6,997 nt of DNA from Nitriliruptoraceae bacterium (GCA_007118045.1 SKTG01000240.1:1-6997); one strand, 5' to 3'. Counted from the first letter of the stretch, positions 1 to 6,612 are shown. Notes: generated by a model not told the origin, from the letters alone. Numbers and translations: made by a program.

Positions 1-93
1 CATCGGTATCGGTCCGGTCGTTCGGTGGTCGCGAGCCGCACCGAGGTGGCGAGCCCGACCGACCGCGACGCCGGTCCCCGGGGCGCCGAGGTC

Positions 94-124
94 CTCACGC
101 GACCGGACCGGCCGGTCGCGTGAG
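94..124 (-). terminator. Perfect 13-bp hairpin, likely terminator of the 136-549 gene
   Basis: CTCACGCGACCGG (94-106) is followed by a 5-base loop ACCGG and its exact reverse complement CCGGTCGCGTGAG (112-124). On the minus strand the hairpin begins 11 bases after the stop codon of the gene at 136-549, the usual place for a terminator. There is no T-run on either side, so it would be a U-less terminator of the kind often proposed in GC-rich actinobacteria, or an mRNA 3'-end stabiliser. The symmetry means it could also serve transcription entering from the left. The inverted repeat is seen directly; its function is inferred. Confidence 0.55.
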
Positions 125-135
125 CACGGCGACCC

Positions 136-549
136 TCAGCGGCGATCCTCGGGTGAGCTGACCGACCCCTCGGCCTGCTCCTGCTTGACCTCCTCGAGGA
201 GGCGCTCGTCGCCGCTCGGCTCGTCGGGGTCGTTGCGATGCAGGTTGCTCGGCGTCGACTGCTCGGTGGCCCGCTGGTGCGCGTGCTCCGGGATGCGCTC
301 GATCAGCTCCGGGTCCTCCGAGGCCACGTCGGCCAGGTCGATGCGCTCGTCGAGTGCCTGGCGGCCGTCGCGGGCGACGAGCAGGTCGACGGCGGCGAGC
401 ACCACGTCGTTCATGGCGATCTCGTCGATCTGCCAGCGTTCGACGAGGTCGTCGGGCACCGTGAGCTCATGGTGGGACTCACCGTCATCGTCCGAGATGT
501 CGACCTGGTAGAGGTGGTTCCCGGCCGGGGTGATGTCGATGGCGGTCAT
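136..549 (-). CDS. Small acidic protein of unknown function (137 aa)
   Basis: I do not recognise the family. The reading frame stays open further upstream to 792, but that extension is arginine/proline-rich and looks non-coding. I place the start at the ATG at 549-547, where the protein becomes well composed and a GAAGG Shine-Dalgarno-like sequence lies about 9 bases upstream. Residues 1-30 look like beta strands (HLYQVDISDDDGESHHELTV). Residues 33-65 look helical (PDDLVERWQIDEI and VVLAAVDLLVAR). The C-terminal 50 residues are hydrophilic, rich in Glu, Asp, Gln, Ser and Pro, and probably disordered. No signal peptide or membrane segment is seen, so it is likely cytoplasmic. The N-terminal strand-then-helix layout resembles small actinobacterial hypothetical proteins that carry a VPxxL element, but that is only an impression. 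It is followed by a strong hairpin at 94-124 and lies 202 bases beyond the reductase on the same strand. Confidence 0.75.
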   Translation of the reverse strand: MTAIDITPAGNHLYQVDISDDDGESHHELTVPDDLVERWQIDEIAMNDVVLAAVDLLVARDGRQALDERIDLADVASEDPELIERIPEHAHQRATEQSTPSNLHRNDPDEPSGDERLLEEVKQEQAEGSVSSPEDRR

Positions 550-622
550 CGTTCGCTGCCTTCGCGTGGTGGGAGGGGCGTCGTGGCCGCGCCCGCGGAC
601 ACGGCGTCGTTGACCCCCCACG

Positions 623-628
623 ATGCTA
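623..628 (-). promoter_or_regulatory. Candidate -10 box for the 136-549 gene
   Basis: Read on the minus strand, 628-623 is TAGCAT, matching the TANNNT form of the actinobacterial -10 box. Initiation about 7 bases further on would give a leader of roughly 65 bases before the ATG at 549. No convincing -35 is seen 16-18 bases upstream, where the sequence is G/T-rich (GGGGTG). This is a weak prediction from one element only. Confidence 0.3.
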
Positions 629-653
629 GTCGGGCACCGTCGTCGCACCCCCC

Positions 654-703
654 GACCTCGTCCAGGTAGCCGGGTGGCCGAGCGGCGGCGAACGGACGAG
701 GTC
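654..703 (-). terminator. 10-bp inverted repeat downstream of the reductase, possible terminator
   Basis: GACCTCGTCC (654-663) and GGACGAGGTC (694-703) are exact reverse complements separated by 30 bases. The loop can form a smaller GCCG/CGGC helix (669-672 with 683-686). In the reductase transcript the structure starts 48 bases after the stop codon. There is no T-tract. It may end the reductase transcript, or it may be a structured element in the leader region of the next gene. It does not fold as a tRNA, although its loop resembles a tRNA D-arm. Confidence 0.4.
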
Positions 704-751
704 ACGCGCTCCCGCACGACACCTCCGGGTGGTCCGAGCGCGGTTCGAGGT

Positions 752-1687
752 TCACGCGATGGCGGTGATCCGGTCGATGTCCGCCGATTCATCCGCCGTC
801 AGGTGCCAGTCGGCGGCGGCCGCGTTGGCCCGGACCTGCTCGGGTCGCGTGGCCCCGGCGATCACGGACGCCACCGGGCTCTGGCGCGCGAGCCACGACA
901 TGGCGAGCTCCAGCACGGTGCGGCCCCTGTCCTCGGCGAACGCGCTCAGGCGAGCGACCGTCTCCAGGCGTGCGTCGGTGAGGTGCCTGGCCCGACGGTC
1001 CTCGGGGAGGGCGCCGAGGCGCCACGCCGCATCCGGTGGCTGGTCGGCGCGGTACTTGCCGGTGAGCAGGCCCGACGCCAGAGGGAAGTAGGGCAGCAGG
1101 GCGAGCCCATGACGCTCGACAGCGGGGAGCACACCTCGTTCGATCTCGCGCTCGAGCACGTTGTAGCGCTCCTGCGCGCAGACGAAGGCGGCGGTGCCGA
1201 AGCCCTCGGCGGCCGCACCCGCCGCATCCATCTGGCTCGCCGAGTGGTTGGAGTGACCGAGCTCGCGCACGAGCCCCTCACGCACGAGCTCGTCGAGCGC
1301 ACCGAGCGTCTCCGCGATCGGGACCTCGGGGTCCGGGCGATGGAGCTGGTAGAGGTCGATGTGGTCCGTGCCCAGACGTCGCAGGCTGGCCTGGCATGCC
1401 GCTCGCACGTGGTCGGGATGGGCGCCGCGAGGTTCCTCGTCGATCTCGGCCCCGAACTTCGTCGCGACGACGGCCTCGGCGCGCCGGGATCCGAGCGCTC
1501 GCCCGAGCAGCTCCTCGGAACCCCCACCACCGCCGTAGACGTCCGCCGTGTCGAACAGCGTGACGCCCGACTCCAGGGCCGCGTCGACGACGGCGCGGGT
1601 GGCGGCGGCGTCGAGCCGACCACCGAAGTCGTTGCAGCCGAGACCGATGAGGGAGACCTCCAACGAGCCGATCTTGCGCGTACGCAC
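752..1687 (-). CDS. Aldo/keto reductase
   Basis: This is a 311-residue NAD(P)H-dependent oxidoreductase of the aldo/keto reductase superfamily. It is a cytoplasmic TIM-barrel enzyme reducing aldehydes or ketones; the substrate cannot be read from sequence. The catalytic tetrad is visible: Asp46 and Tyr51 in FDTADVYG, Lys77 in ATKFG, and His116 in QLHRPD. Cofactor-side motifs are PYFPLASGLLTGKY (199-212) and VIAGATRPEQVRAN (275-288). The length is typical and no part is missing. The start is GTG at 1687-1685, with a strong Shine-Dalgarno GGGAGG 5 bases upstream. Minor oddities are GHSN (144-147), where most relatives have G-V/I-SN, and a five-glycine run after the catalytic Tyr (52-56). It is divergent from the exporter gene at 1847 across 159 bases. 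A regulatory or detoxification link between the two is possible but not shown. Confidence 0.96.
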   Translation of the reverse strand: MRTRKIGSLEVSLIGLGCNDFGGRLDAAATRAVVDAALESGVTLFDTADVYGGGGGSEELLGRALGSRRAEAVVATKFGAEIDEEPRGAHPDHVRAACQASLRRLGTDHIDLYQLHRPDPEVPIAETLGALDELVREGLVRELGHSNHSASQMDAAGAAAEGFGTAAFVCAQERYNVLEREIERGVLPAVERHGLALLPYFPLASGLLTGKYRADQPPDAAWRLGALPEDRRARHLTDARLETVARLSAFAEDRGRTVLELAMSWLARQSPVASVIAGATRPEQVRANAAAADWHLTADESADIDRITAIA

Positions 1688-1714
1688 AGCTACCTCCCAC
1701 GGCGGACCGTCTGG

Positions 1715-1720
1715 AAGCTA
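1715..1720 (-). promoter_or_regulatory. Candidate -10 box for the reductase
   Basis: On the minus strand 1720-1715 reads TAGCTT, a TANNNT -10 match 27 bases before the GTG start. It would give a leader of about 20 bases that includes the GGGAGG ribosome binding site. The expected -35 position is GC-rich without a recognisable TTGACA-like hexamer. Confidence 0.35.
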
Positions 1721-1832
1721 CCCGGCGACCCCCGGCGGGCCGGTCCGGCACGGCGGGAACGACCACCGCTCCACGTGAGGACACCGACCGGCAGCCGGAC
1801 CCGAGCCCGGTAGGCGCGGTCGGGGGCAGCGC

Positions 1833-1838
1833 TAGCGT
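1833..1838 (+). promoter_or_regulatory. Candidate -10 box for a leaderless exporter mRNA
   Basis: TAGCGT sits 8 bases before the ATG at 1847, and no Shine-Dalgarno sequence lies between them. This spacing would put the transcription start on or next to the A of the start codon, the arrangement of leaderless actinobacterial genes. The box lies within the 8-bp palindrome CGCTAGCG (1830-1837), which could be an operator half or chance. No clear -35 is seen. Confidence 0.4.
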
Positions 1839-1846
1839 CGCCACCC

Positions 1847-3100
1847 ATGTGCCCGTCACCTCGCACGGCTCCCGGTCCGTCACCTCGTTCGACGCCCCAG
1901 CTGCTCAAGGACCGAACCTTCGGCCCCTGGTTCTGGGGGAACGTGGTGTCCAACAGCGGGAACTGGCTGTTCAACGTCACCGCCGCGATCGTGGTCTTCG
2001 AGCTCTCCCGGTCCGCCCTGCTGGTCGGGTTCGTCTCCGTGGCGCAGTTCGCGACGCTGGTGTTCCTCTCGCCGCTCGCCGGGGCGCTCTCGGACCGGTT
2101 CGACCGGCGACGGCTGCTGCTCGGATCACAGGCGTTCTCGGCAGCGGCCGCCGGAGCGTTGGGGGTCGCTGGCCTGCTCGTGGGGGTCGACGGGTTCTCC
2201 GGGCCGTGGCCGATCATCGCGACCGCGGCCGCCATCGGGATGGGGCAGGCGTTCGCGGCGCCGGCGATCAACGCCCTGGTCCCCGCGCTGGTCGACGACG
2301 CGGACCTCGAGAGCGGTGTGGCCCTGACGTCGCTGACCTTCAACGTCGGTCGGGCCTTCGGTCCGGCCGCGTCGGGTCTGCTGCTGGCGACCACGGGCGC
2401 GGAGATCGCGTTCGTCGCGAACGCGATCTCGTTCGTCGTCCTCGTCGCGGCGCTCGTGACGATCCAGGCGCGACCCCGAGCCCGGGACGGCAGCGGCGAC
2501 CGATCCGTGCGCGCCGGGCTCCGCTACGTCCGAGCCGACCGGCGCGTCCTGCTCCTGCTGCTCGGCATCGGGGGGATCGGTTTCGCGGCCGACCCGATGA
2601 TCACGCTGGCGCCCCCGCTGGCCGCCGAGCTCGGCGGCTCCGGCACGCTGGTGTCGGTGCTGGTCAGCGCCTTCGGCGTCGCAGCCGTGCCGGCGGCTGC
2701 GATGTCCGGGCGGCTCCAGCGCACCGTCGGCGGCCTGCGGCTGGCGACCCGCGGTGCCGTGTTGCTGGCCGCCGGTCTGCTGTTGGCCGCCGTCGCGCCG
2801 ATGGCGACGGTGGCGGTGCTCGGCTTCGGGTTGACCGGGATCGGGTTCGTGCTCGCGCTGACCAGCTTCACGTCGGTGCTCCAGCGCAGGATCCCTGACG
2901 CGCTCCGGGGCCGGGTCATGGCCCTGTGGGGGGTCGCGTTCCTCGGCAACCGTCCGATCGCCGCCGCGATCGACGGGGCGGCGGCCGACCTGGTCGGTCC
3001 ACGGTGGGCGATGGCCATCGCCATCACCATCGCCATGGGTGCGGCCTTGGTGGCCGTGCGACTGACCCGCGACGACGCGCCTCCGACCGCTCGACCGTGA
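1847..3100 (+). CDS. MFS transporter, EntS/MFS_3-like exporter
   Basis: This 417-residue inner-membrane protein of the major facilitator superfamily probably exports a small molecule by proton antiport. I count about 12 hydrophobic segments in two six-helix halves, split by a charged loop at about 207-232 (ARPRARDGSGDRS). The loop after helix 2 carries the MFS motif A form G79-ALSDRFDRRRL. The NVGRAFGPAASGLL stretch (166-179) and QRRIPDALRGRVMAL (346-360) are typical of the MFS_3 branch that contains the enterobactin exporter EntS and several drug exporters. The substrate is not predictable. The start is the ATG at 1847, without a Shine-Dalgarno sequence but with a -10 box 8 bases upstream, suggesting leaderless expression. 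The first 20 residues are Pro/Ser-rich and precede helix 1. It is divergent from the reductase and convergent with the small membrane protein at 3196, with 95 bases between their stop codons. Confidence 0.95.
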   Translation: MCPSPRTAPGPSPRSTPQLLKDRTFGPWFWGNVVSNSGNWLFNVTAAIVVFELSRSALLVGFVSVAQFATLVFLSPLAGALSDRFDRRRLLLGSQAFSAAAAGALGVAGLLVGVDGFSGPWPIIATAAAIGMGQAFAAPAINALVPALVDDADLESGVALTSLTFNVGRAFGPAASGLLLATTGAEIAFVANAISFVVLVAALVTIQARPRARDGSGDRSVRAGLRYVRADRRVLLLLLGIGGIGFAADPMITLAPPLAAELGGSGTLVSVLVSAFGVAAVPAAAMSGRLQRTVGGLRLATRGAVLLAAGLLLAAVAPMATVAVLGFGLTGIGFVLALTSFTSVLQRRIPDALRGRVMALWGVAFLGNRPIAAAIDGAAADLVGPRWAMAIAITIAMGAALVAVRLTRDDAPPTARP

Positions 3101-3195
3101 CGCTCGTCGATGATCACGCTGACGGCCTCTTTCGTCCGGCCCCGCGGAGGCGCCGCCCCGGAGGTGACGCGGCTGCCCACCTGGCTGGAGGATGG

Positions 3196-3546
3196 CTAGA
3201 GGAAGAACCACGCGGCGATCGCGGCCGCGACGCAGGCCGACGCGGCGAAGGTGAGGACCTTGACGGTGGTGCTGGCCCGCTGGAACCGACGCGAGGCCTC
3301 CTCACCATGCTCGACGCTGCGCACCAGCAGCCGCCGCGCCCACCCGAACACCGCGGCCAGCATCACCAGGCCGAGCGGTACGACGACCGTGACGGGTCCG
3401 GGGAAGACGATCATCGCGATCCCCGCTGCGACCACCACGAACCCGACGGCGATCCACATGCCCTTGAAGATGCGACCGTGGCGCTCGTAGATGTCGCTGG
3501 CCTGGTCGACCTTGCGGTCCGCCCACTCGCTCGCTTCCTCGTCCAT
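3196..3546 (-). CDS. PGPGW-type small transmembrane protein
   Basis: This 116-residue membrane protein resembles the PGPGW family (TIGR02611-like), whose function is unknown. The signature is the stretch from FPGP (48-51) through PLGLVML to FGWARRLL (67-74). In the usual form, PGPGW is followed by a leucine-rich segment and E-x-x-WARRLL. Here the motif reads PGPVT, so the family tryptophan after PGP is absent, while the WARR end is intact. Hydrophobic segments lie at about 29-48, 50-68 and 95-115. A charged N-terminus (1-28) and an amphipathic linker, GEEASRRFQRA (81-91), lie outside the membrane. I chose ATG at 3546-3544, with GGAG 10 bases upstream. An in-frame GTG at 3555 would add three residues, but GGAG sits one base from it, too close to act. 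The gene converges with the exporter, and no clear terminator is seen between them. Confidence 0.85.
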   Translation of the reverse strand: MDEEASEWADRKVDQASDIYERHGRIFKGMWIAVGFVVVAAGIAMIVFPGPVTVVVPLGLVMLAAVFGWARRLLVRSVEHGEEASRRFQRASTTVKVLTFAASACVAAAIAAWFFL

Positions 3547-3716
3547 CAGGTGCACGCTCCGGGGTCGCGCTGCACGGTCGACCGTCGCCGTCGCCGCAGT
3601 CTCGTCCCTGCGAACCGCGAAGGCACCCGCCCGTGCGCGCCCCGGTCATCGCCACGACCCGGGCCACCTGCAGCGTCGGTTCCAGGGCGCGCGTGGTAGA
3701 GCCGCGACCGCACGGG

Positions 3717-4028
3717 TCAGAGCCGCCGGACCGCGGCGTCGGGCACCCGGTACGCGTTCTGGATGGAGCGCAGGTTCTCGCTACGGGCCCCGGCGCACTC
3801 ACGCTGGACCAGCAGCCGGTACAGCTGCGAGGTGACCCGATCGAGCAGTTGCTCCTCCTGATCGGGGGACAACCCCCCGGCGGCCACGGCCACGCGGTAG
3901 GCATCGACCGCCTCCTCGAGCCGCGTCCCGGCACGGCCGAGCGCCGACGCGCGCTCTCCCGCCAACGCCACCTCGACCTCGAGGTCGCCGTGCGCGGGAT
4001 GGTCCTTGCGCGGTGCGGGCCGTTCCAT
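3717..4028 (-). CDS. Small helical protein of unknown function (103 aa)
   Basis: I do not recognise this protein. After a short Pro/His-containing start (1-15) it is predicted almost wholly helical. One helix is at about 18-50 (VALAGERASAL then RLEEAVDAYRVAVAA). After GGLSP comes a second helix at about 55-78 (DQEEQLLDRVTSQLYRLLVQREC), then a short C-terminal segment, NLRSIQNAYRVPDAAVRRL. There is no signal peptide or membrane segment, and one cysteine (Cys78). Codon third positions are strongly G/C, which supports a real gene. The start is the ATG at 4028-4026. A GGGGGAG run ends only one base before it, so base pairing with rRNA would have to use the left part of the run. A good -10 box (TATCCT, 4060-4055) lies 26 bases upstream. 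It is divergent from engB and lies 170 bases before the PGPGW-type gene on the same strand. Confidence 0.7.
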   Translation of the reverse strand: MERPAPRKDHPAHGDLEVEVALAGERASALGRAGTRLEEAVDAYRVAVAAGGLSPDQEEQLLDRVTSQLYRLLVQRECAGARSENLRSIQNAYRVPDAAVRRL

Positions 4029-4054
4029 GCTCCCCCACGTGGCCGCCTGCGAGC

Positions 4055-4060
4055 AGGATA
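4055..4060 (-). promoter_or_regulatory. Candidate -10 box for the 103-aa protein gene
   Basis: Reading the minus strand, 4060-4055 is TATCCT, close to the TATAAT consensus and rare in this GC-rich sequence. Initiation about 7 bases downstream would give a leader of about 20 bases before the ATG at 4028. No clear -35 is present 17-18 bases upstream. Confidence 0.4.
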
Positions 4061-4150
4061 CGAGCCGGCCGACCGGCCAGCGCGGCCCTCGCTCACGCGG
4101 GCCTGTGGCGCGTGTCGCACGACCTCCCGGTCATCGGCCAGACTGCGCCC

Positions 4151-4738
4151 ATGAGCTCACCAGTCCAGCTGACCTTCCACAGCTCCGCGGAACGACTCGA
4201 TCAACTCCCCGACAGCCGCGTCGAGGTGGCGGTCGCGGGACGATCGAACGTCGGCAAGTCCTCCCTGCTCAACGCCCTCGCCGGCCGCAAGCAGCTGGCC
4301 TTCACCTCCGGTACCCCGGGCCGCACGCAACTGCTCAACGTCTACGAGACCCCGGACGGCGCCACCTTGGTGGACCTGCCCGGCTACGGCTACGCGAAGG
4401 CGTCGGCGAAGGACCGGGCCGCGTGGCGGCGACGCCTCGAGAGCTACCTGCTCGAGCGCGAGCCGCTGGCGATGACCCTCCTGCTCGTCGACGGCGAGAT
4501 CGGTCCCACCACCCTCGACCGGGAGATGCTGGCCTGGCTCCGGGCCGGTGACGTGGTGTTCACGATCGTGGCCACCAAGCACGACAAGGTCCGTTCCTCG
4601 AAACGTGAGCGACGCAAGCGTGATCTCGCGGAGGGCTGCGGGGTCGCCCCCGGCGAGGTCGTGTGGGTCAGCGCCCAGCGGGGCGTGAACGTGGATCGAC
4701 TCCGCGCGATGGTCGCGGGCTGGCTCCGGCCGTCGTGA
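4151..4738 (+). CDS. engB: Ribosome biogenesis GTPase EngB (YihA/YsxC)
   Basis: This 195-residue TRAFAC-class GTPase helps assemble the large ribosomal subunit. All G motifs are present: G1 GRSNVGKS (30-37), G2 threonine in GTPGRT (54-59), G3 DLPGYG (75-80), G4 TKHDK (142-146) and G5 SAQRG (174-178). The length is normal for the family. The frame is open upstream to a possible start at 4013, but that extension is low quality. The family N-terminus begins just before the FHSSAERLDQLPDSRVEVAVAGRSN region, so ATG 4151 is chosen. No Shine-Dalgarno sequence is visible. A CAGACT box 6 bases upstream could be a weak -10, so it may be leaderless. In the switch region after LLLVD the usual R-H pair (VDxRH) is replaced: it reads VDGEIGPTTLD (113-123). 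The gene is followed by a hairpin that overlaps its stop codon, then by proS on the same strand, 110 bases away. Confidence 0.97.
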   Translation: MSSPVQLTFHSSAERLDQLPDSRVEVAVAGRSNVGKSSLLNALAGRKQLAFTSGTPGRTQLLNVYETPDGATLVDLPGYGYAKASAKDRAAWRRRLESYLLEREPLAMTLLLVDGEIGPTTLDREMLAWLRAGDVVFTIVATKHDKVRSSKRERRKRDLAEGCGVAPGEVVWVSAQRGVNVDRLRAMVAGWLRPS

Positions 4739-4756
4739 GCGGGGTCTGACCCGCTC
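4737..4756 (+). terminator. Hairpin overlapping the engB stop codon
   Basis: GAGCGGG (4737-4743) and CCCGCTC (4750-4756) form a perfect 7-bp stem with a 6-base loop. The stem begins inside the TGA stop codon of engB (4736-4738). No T-run follows. It may be a weak U-less terminator or a 3'-end stabiliser. Its 3' half overlaps the proposed -35 of the proS promoter. Confidence 0.4.
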
Positions 4757-4774
4757 GCCGCGGCTGGCTACCGT
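4746..4774 (+). promoter_or_regulatory. Candidate proS promoter
   Basis: CTGACC (4746-4751) matches four of six positions of TTGACA. It is separated by exactly 17 bases from TACCGT (4769-4774), which fits the TANNNT -10 form. Initiation near 4781 would give a leader of about 68 bases before the GTG of proS. This is the only place in the window where I see both elements at ideal spacing, and it suggests that proS can be transcribed apart from engB. Confidence 0.5.
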
Positions 4775-4848
4775 CACACGTCGCGACGACCACCCGCGCT
4801 CGGTGTCCCGCTCCCGGGACCGCCGAGCCGTCACACCGCGAGGTCCCC

Positions 4849-6612
4849 GTGCTGCTCCGGATGTCCAACCTGTTCGTCCGCACCCTGCGGGAGGTCCCGG
4901 CCGACGCCGAGCTCCCCGGCCATCGGGCACTGCTGCGCGCCGGGTACGTCCGGCCGGCCGGGTCGGGGGTGCACAGCTGGTTGCCGCTCGGCTACCGGGT
5001 ACTGCGCAACGTCGAGCGCATCATCCGTGAGGAGATGGACGCGATGGGTGCCCAGGAGGTGCACTTCCCCGCGCTCCTGCCCCGTGAGCCGTACGAGCGC
5101 AGCGGCCGTTGGGACGACTACGGCGACAACCTCTTCCGGCTGAAGGACCGTCGCGGCAACGACCACCTGCTCGCGCCGACGCACGAGGAGATGTTCACGC
5201 TGCTGGTCAAGGACCTGTACGGCTCGTACCGGGACCTGCCGCTGAGCATCTACCAGATCCAGACCAAGTACCGCGACGAGGCCCGGCCACGGGCGGGGCT
5301 GTTGCGCTCGCGCGAGTTCCTGATGAAGGACTCGTACTCCTTCGACGTGGACGATGCCGGACTCGAGGCCTCGTACCAGGCGCACCGTGCCGCGTACGTG
5401 CGCACCTTCGACCGGCTGCGGCTGGACTACGTGGTGGTGTCGGCCATGTCCGGCGCGATGGGCGGCTCGGGCAGCGAGGAGTTCCTGTGCCCGACACCTG
5501 TCGGCGAGGACACCTACGTGCGCAGCCCGGGCGGCTACGCCGCGAACGCGGAGGCCGTCGTCACCCCGGTGCCCGAACCGGTGCCCTACGACGACGTCCC
5601 GGAGGCCCACGTCGAGGACACGCCCGACACGCCGACGATCGAGACGTTGGTGGCCTTCGCGAACGAGCACTTCCCGCGGCCGGATCGGGCCTGGGACGCG
5701 GCCGACACGCTCAAGAACGTCGTGGTGATGGTCCACCATCCGGACGGCACGCACGAGCCGCTCGTGATCGGCGTGCCCGGCGACCGTGACGTCGACCCGC
5801 GGCGGCTGGCCGCTCAGCTCGAACCCAGCGAGGTCGCTCCGTTCACGGACGAGGACTTCGAGCGGGACCCGGGTCTGACGAAGGGCTACCTCGGGCCGCA
5901 GGTGCTGGGGAAGGGCTCGGCGACGGGGATCCGCTACCTGGTGGACCCTCGCATCGTCGAGGGGACGCGCTGGGTCACGGGTGCGAACGAGCACGGCCAC
6001 CACGTCTTCGATCTGGTATGCGGTCGGGACTTCACGCCCGACGGCACGATCGAGGCCGCGGAGGTCCGCGACGGCGACCCGGCCCCCGACGGTTCGGGGC
6101 CGTTGGAGCTGGCGCGCGGCATCGAGATCGGTCACATCTTCCAGCTGGGTCGCAAGTACGCGGAGGCGCTCGACCTGCAGGTCCAGGACGAGCACGGCGA
6201 GCTGGTCACGGTCACGATGGGCTCGTACGGCATCGGTGTCTCCCGCGCGGTGGCAGCGATCGCCGAGACCACCGTCGACGACCTCGGCCTGTGCTGGCCC
6301 CGGGTGGTCGCGCCCGCCGACGTGCACCTCGTGGTGGCCGGCAAGTCCGACGACATCGTCGCGGGCGCCGAACGGTTGACGGCCGAGCTGGTGGACGCCG
6401 GTGTCCGGGTGCTGCTCGACGACCGGTCGAAGGAGCGTCCGGGTGTGAAGTTCAAGGACGCGGAGCTGATCGGCGTACCCACGATCGTCGTGGTCGGCCG
6501 GGGGCTCGCGGAGGGCACGATCGAGGTGAAGGACCGTCGCACGGGCGCCCGCGAGGACGTGGCCTTGGCCGACGCCGTCGAGCACCTGCGTCGTCTCACG
6601 ATGACGGGGTGA
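4849..6612 (+). CDS. proS: Prolyl-tRNA synthetase
   Basis: This 587-residue class IIa aminoacyl-tRNA synthetase attaches proline to tRNA-Pro in the cytoplasm. It is the bacterial type with an inserted editing domain. Catalytic-core marks are motif 1 (about 55-78, ending FPALLP), the THEE loop (111-114), motif 2 (TKYRDE 139-144 to SREF 154-157) and motif 3, GSYGIGVSR (458-466). The editing (INS) domain lies at about 225-400. It carries the G-x-x-x-P loop GYLGP (346-350) and a lysine, Lys289 in DTLKNVV, in the place expected for the conserved editing lysine. The anticodon-binding domain (about 490-587) contains the stretch DDRSKERPGVKFKDAELIG (524-542). I take the GTG at 4849, with AGG 5 bases upstream. 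The resulting MLLRMSNLF resembles M-x-x-RMS starts of actinobacterial ProS. The in-frame ATG at 4861 is the alternative. No key residue is missing. Confidence 0.98.
   Translation: MLLRMSNLFVRTLREVPADAELPGHRALLRAGYVRPAGSGVHSWLPLGYRVLRNVERIIREEMDAMGAQEVHFPALLPREPYERSGRWDDYGDNLFRLKDRRGNDHLLAPTHEEMFTLLVKDLYGSYRDLPLSIYQIQTKYRDEARPRAGLLRSREFLMKDSYSFDVDDAGLEASYQAHRAAYVRTFDRLRLDYVVVSAMSGAMGGSGSEEFLCPTPVGEDTYVRSPGGYAANAEAVVTPVPEPVPYDDVPEAHVEDTPDTPTIETLVAFANEHFPRPDRAWDAADTLKNVVVMVHHPDGTHEPLVIGVPGDRDVDPRRLAAQLEPSEVAPFTDEDFERDPGLTKGYLGPQVLGKGSATGIRYLVDPRIVEGTRWVTGANEHGHHVFDLVCGRDFTPDGTIEAAEVRDGDPAPDGSGPLELARGIEIGHIFQLGRKYAEALDLQVQDEHGELVTVTMGSYGIGVSRAVAAIAETTVDDLGLCWPRVVAPADVHLVVAGKSDDIVAGAERLTAELVDAGVRVLLDDRSKERPGVKFKDAELIGVPTIVVVGRGLAEGTIEVKDRRTGAREDVALADAVEHLRRLTMTG

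Noticed and set aside
1..123. Possible 3' end of a plus-strand gene (frame open from base 1 to TGA at 121-123, third positions mostly G/C)
   Set aside because: Only 40 codons are visible, there is no recognisable protein similarity, its third-position G/C is slightly below the neighbours, and the stop lies inside a hairpin better explained as a terminator.
666..760. A class II tRNA gene (tRNA-Ser/Leu-like): GGTGGCCGAGCGG at 674-686 and GGTTCGAG at 742-749
   Set aside because: The acceptor arms do not pair, the T-stem bases on the two sides of TTCGAGG are not complementary, no 5-bp anticodon stem with a 7-base loop fits, and the U8-to-T-loop spacing is longer than in E. coli tRNA-Ser.
623..1813. 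Long plus-strand frame of 396 codons antisense to the reductase
   Set aside because: It is the mirror of a clear aldo/keto reductase with its full catalytic tetrad; the translation is Arg/Gly/Glu-rich without domain features.
3125..3173. Terminator hairpins between the convergent exporter and PGPGW-type genes
   Set aside because: Only 5-bp arms (GCCTC/GAGGC, GCCGC/GCGGC) with loops of 12 bases or more are found, no better than chance in such GC-rich DNA.
2126..3211. Minus-strand frame of 361 codons antisense to the exporter
   Set aside because: The product is a low-complexity Arg/Gly/Asp/Gln string, while the plus strand encodes a complete 12-segment MFS protein.
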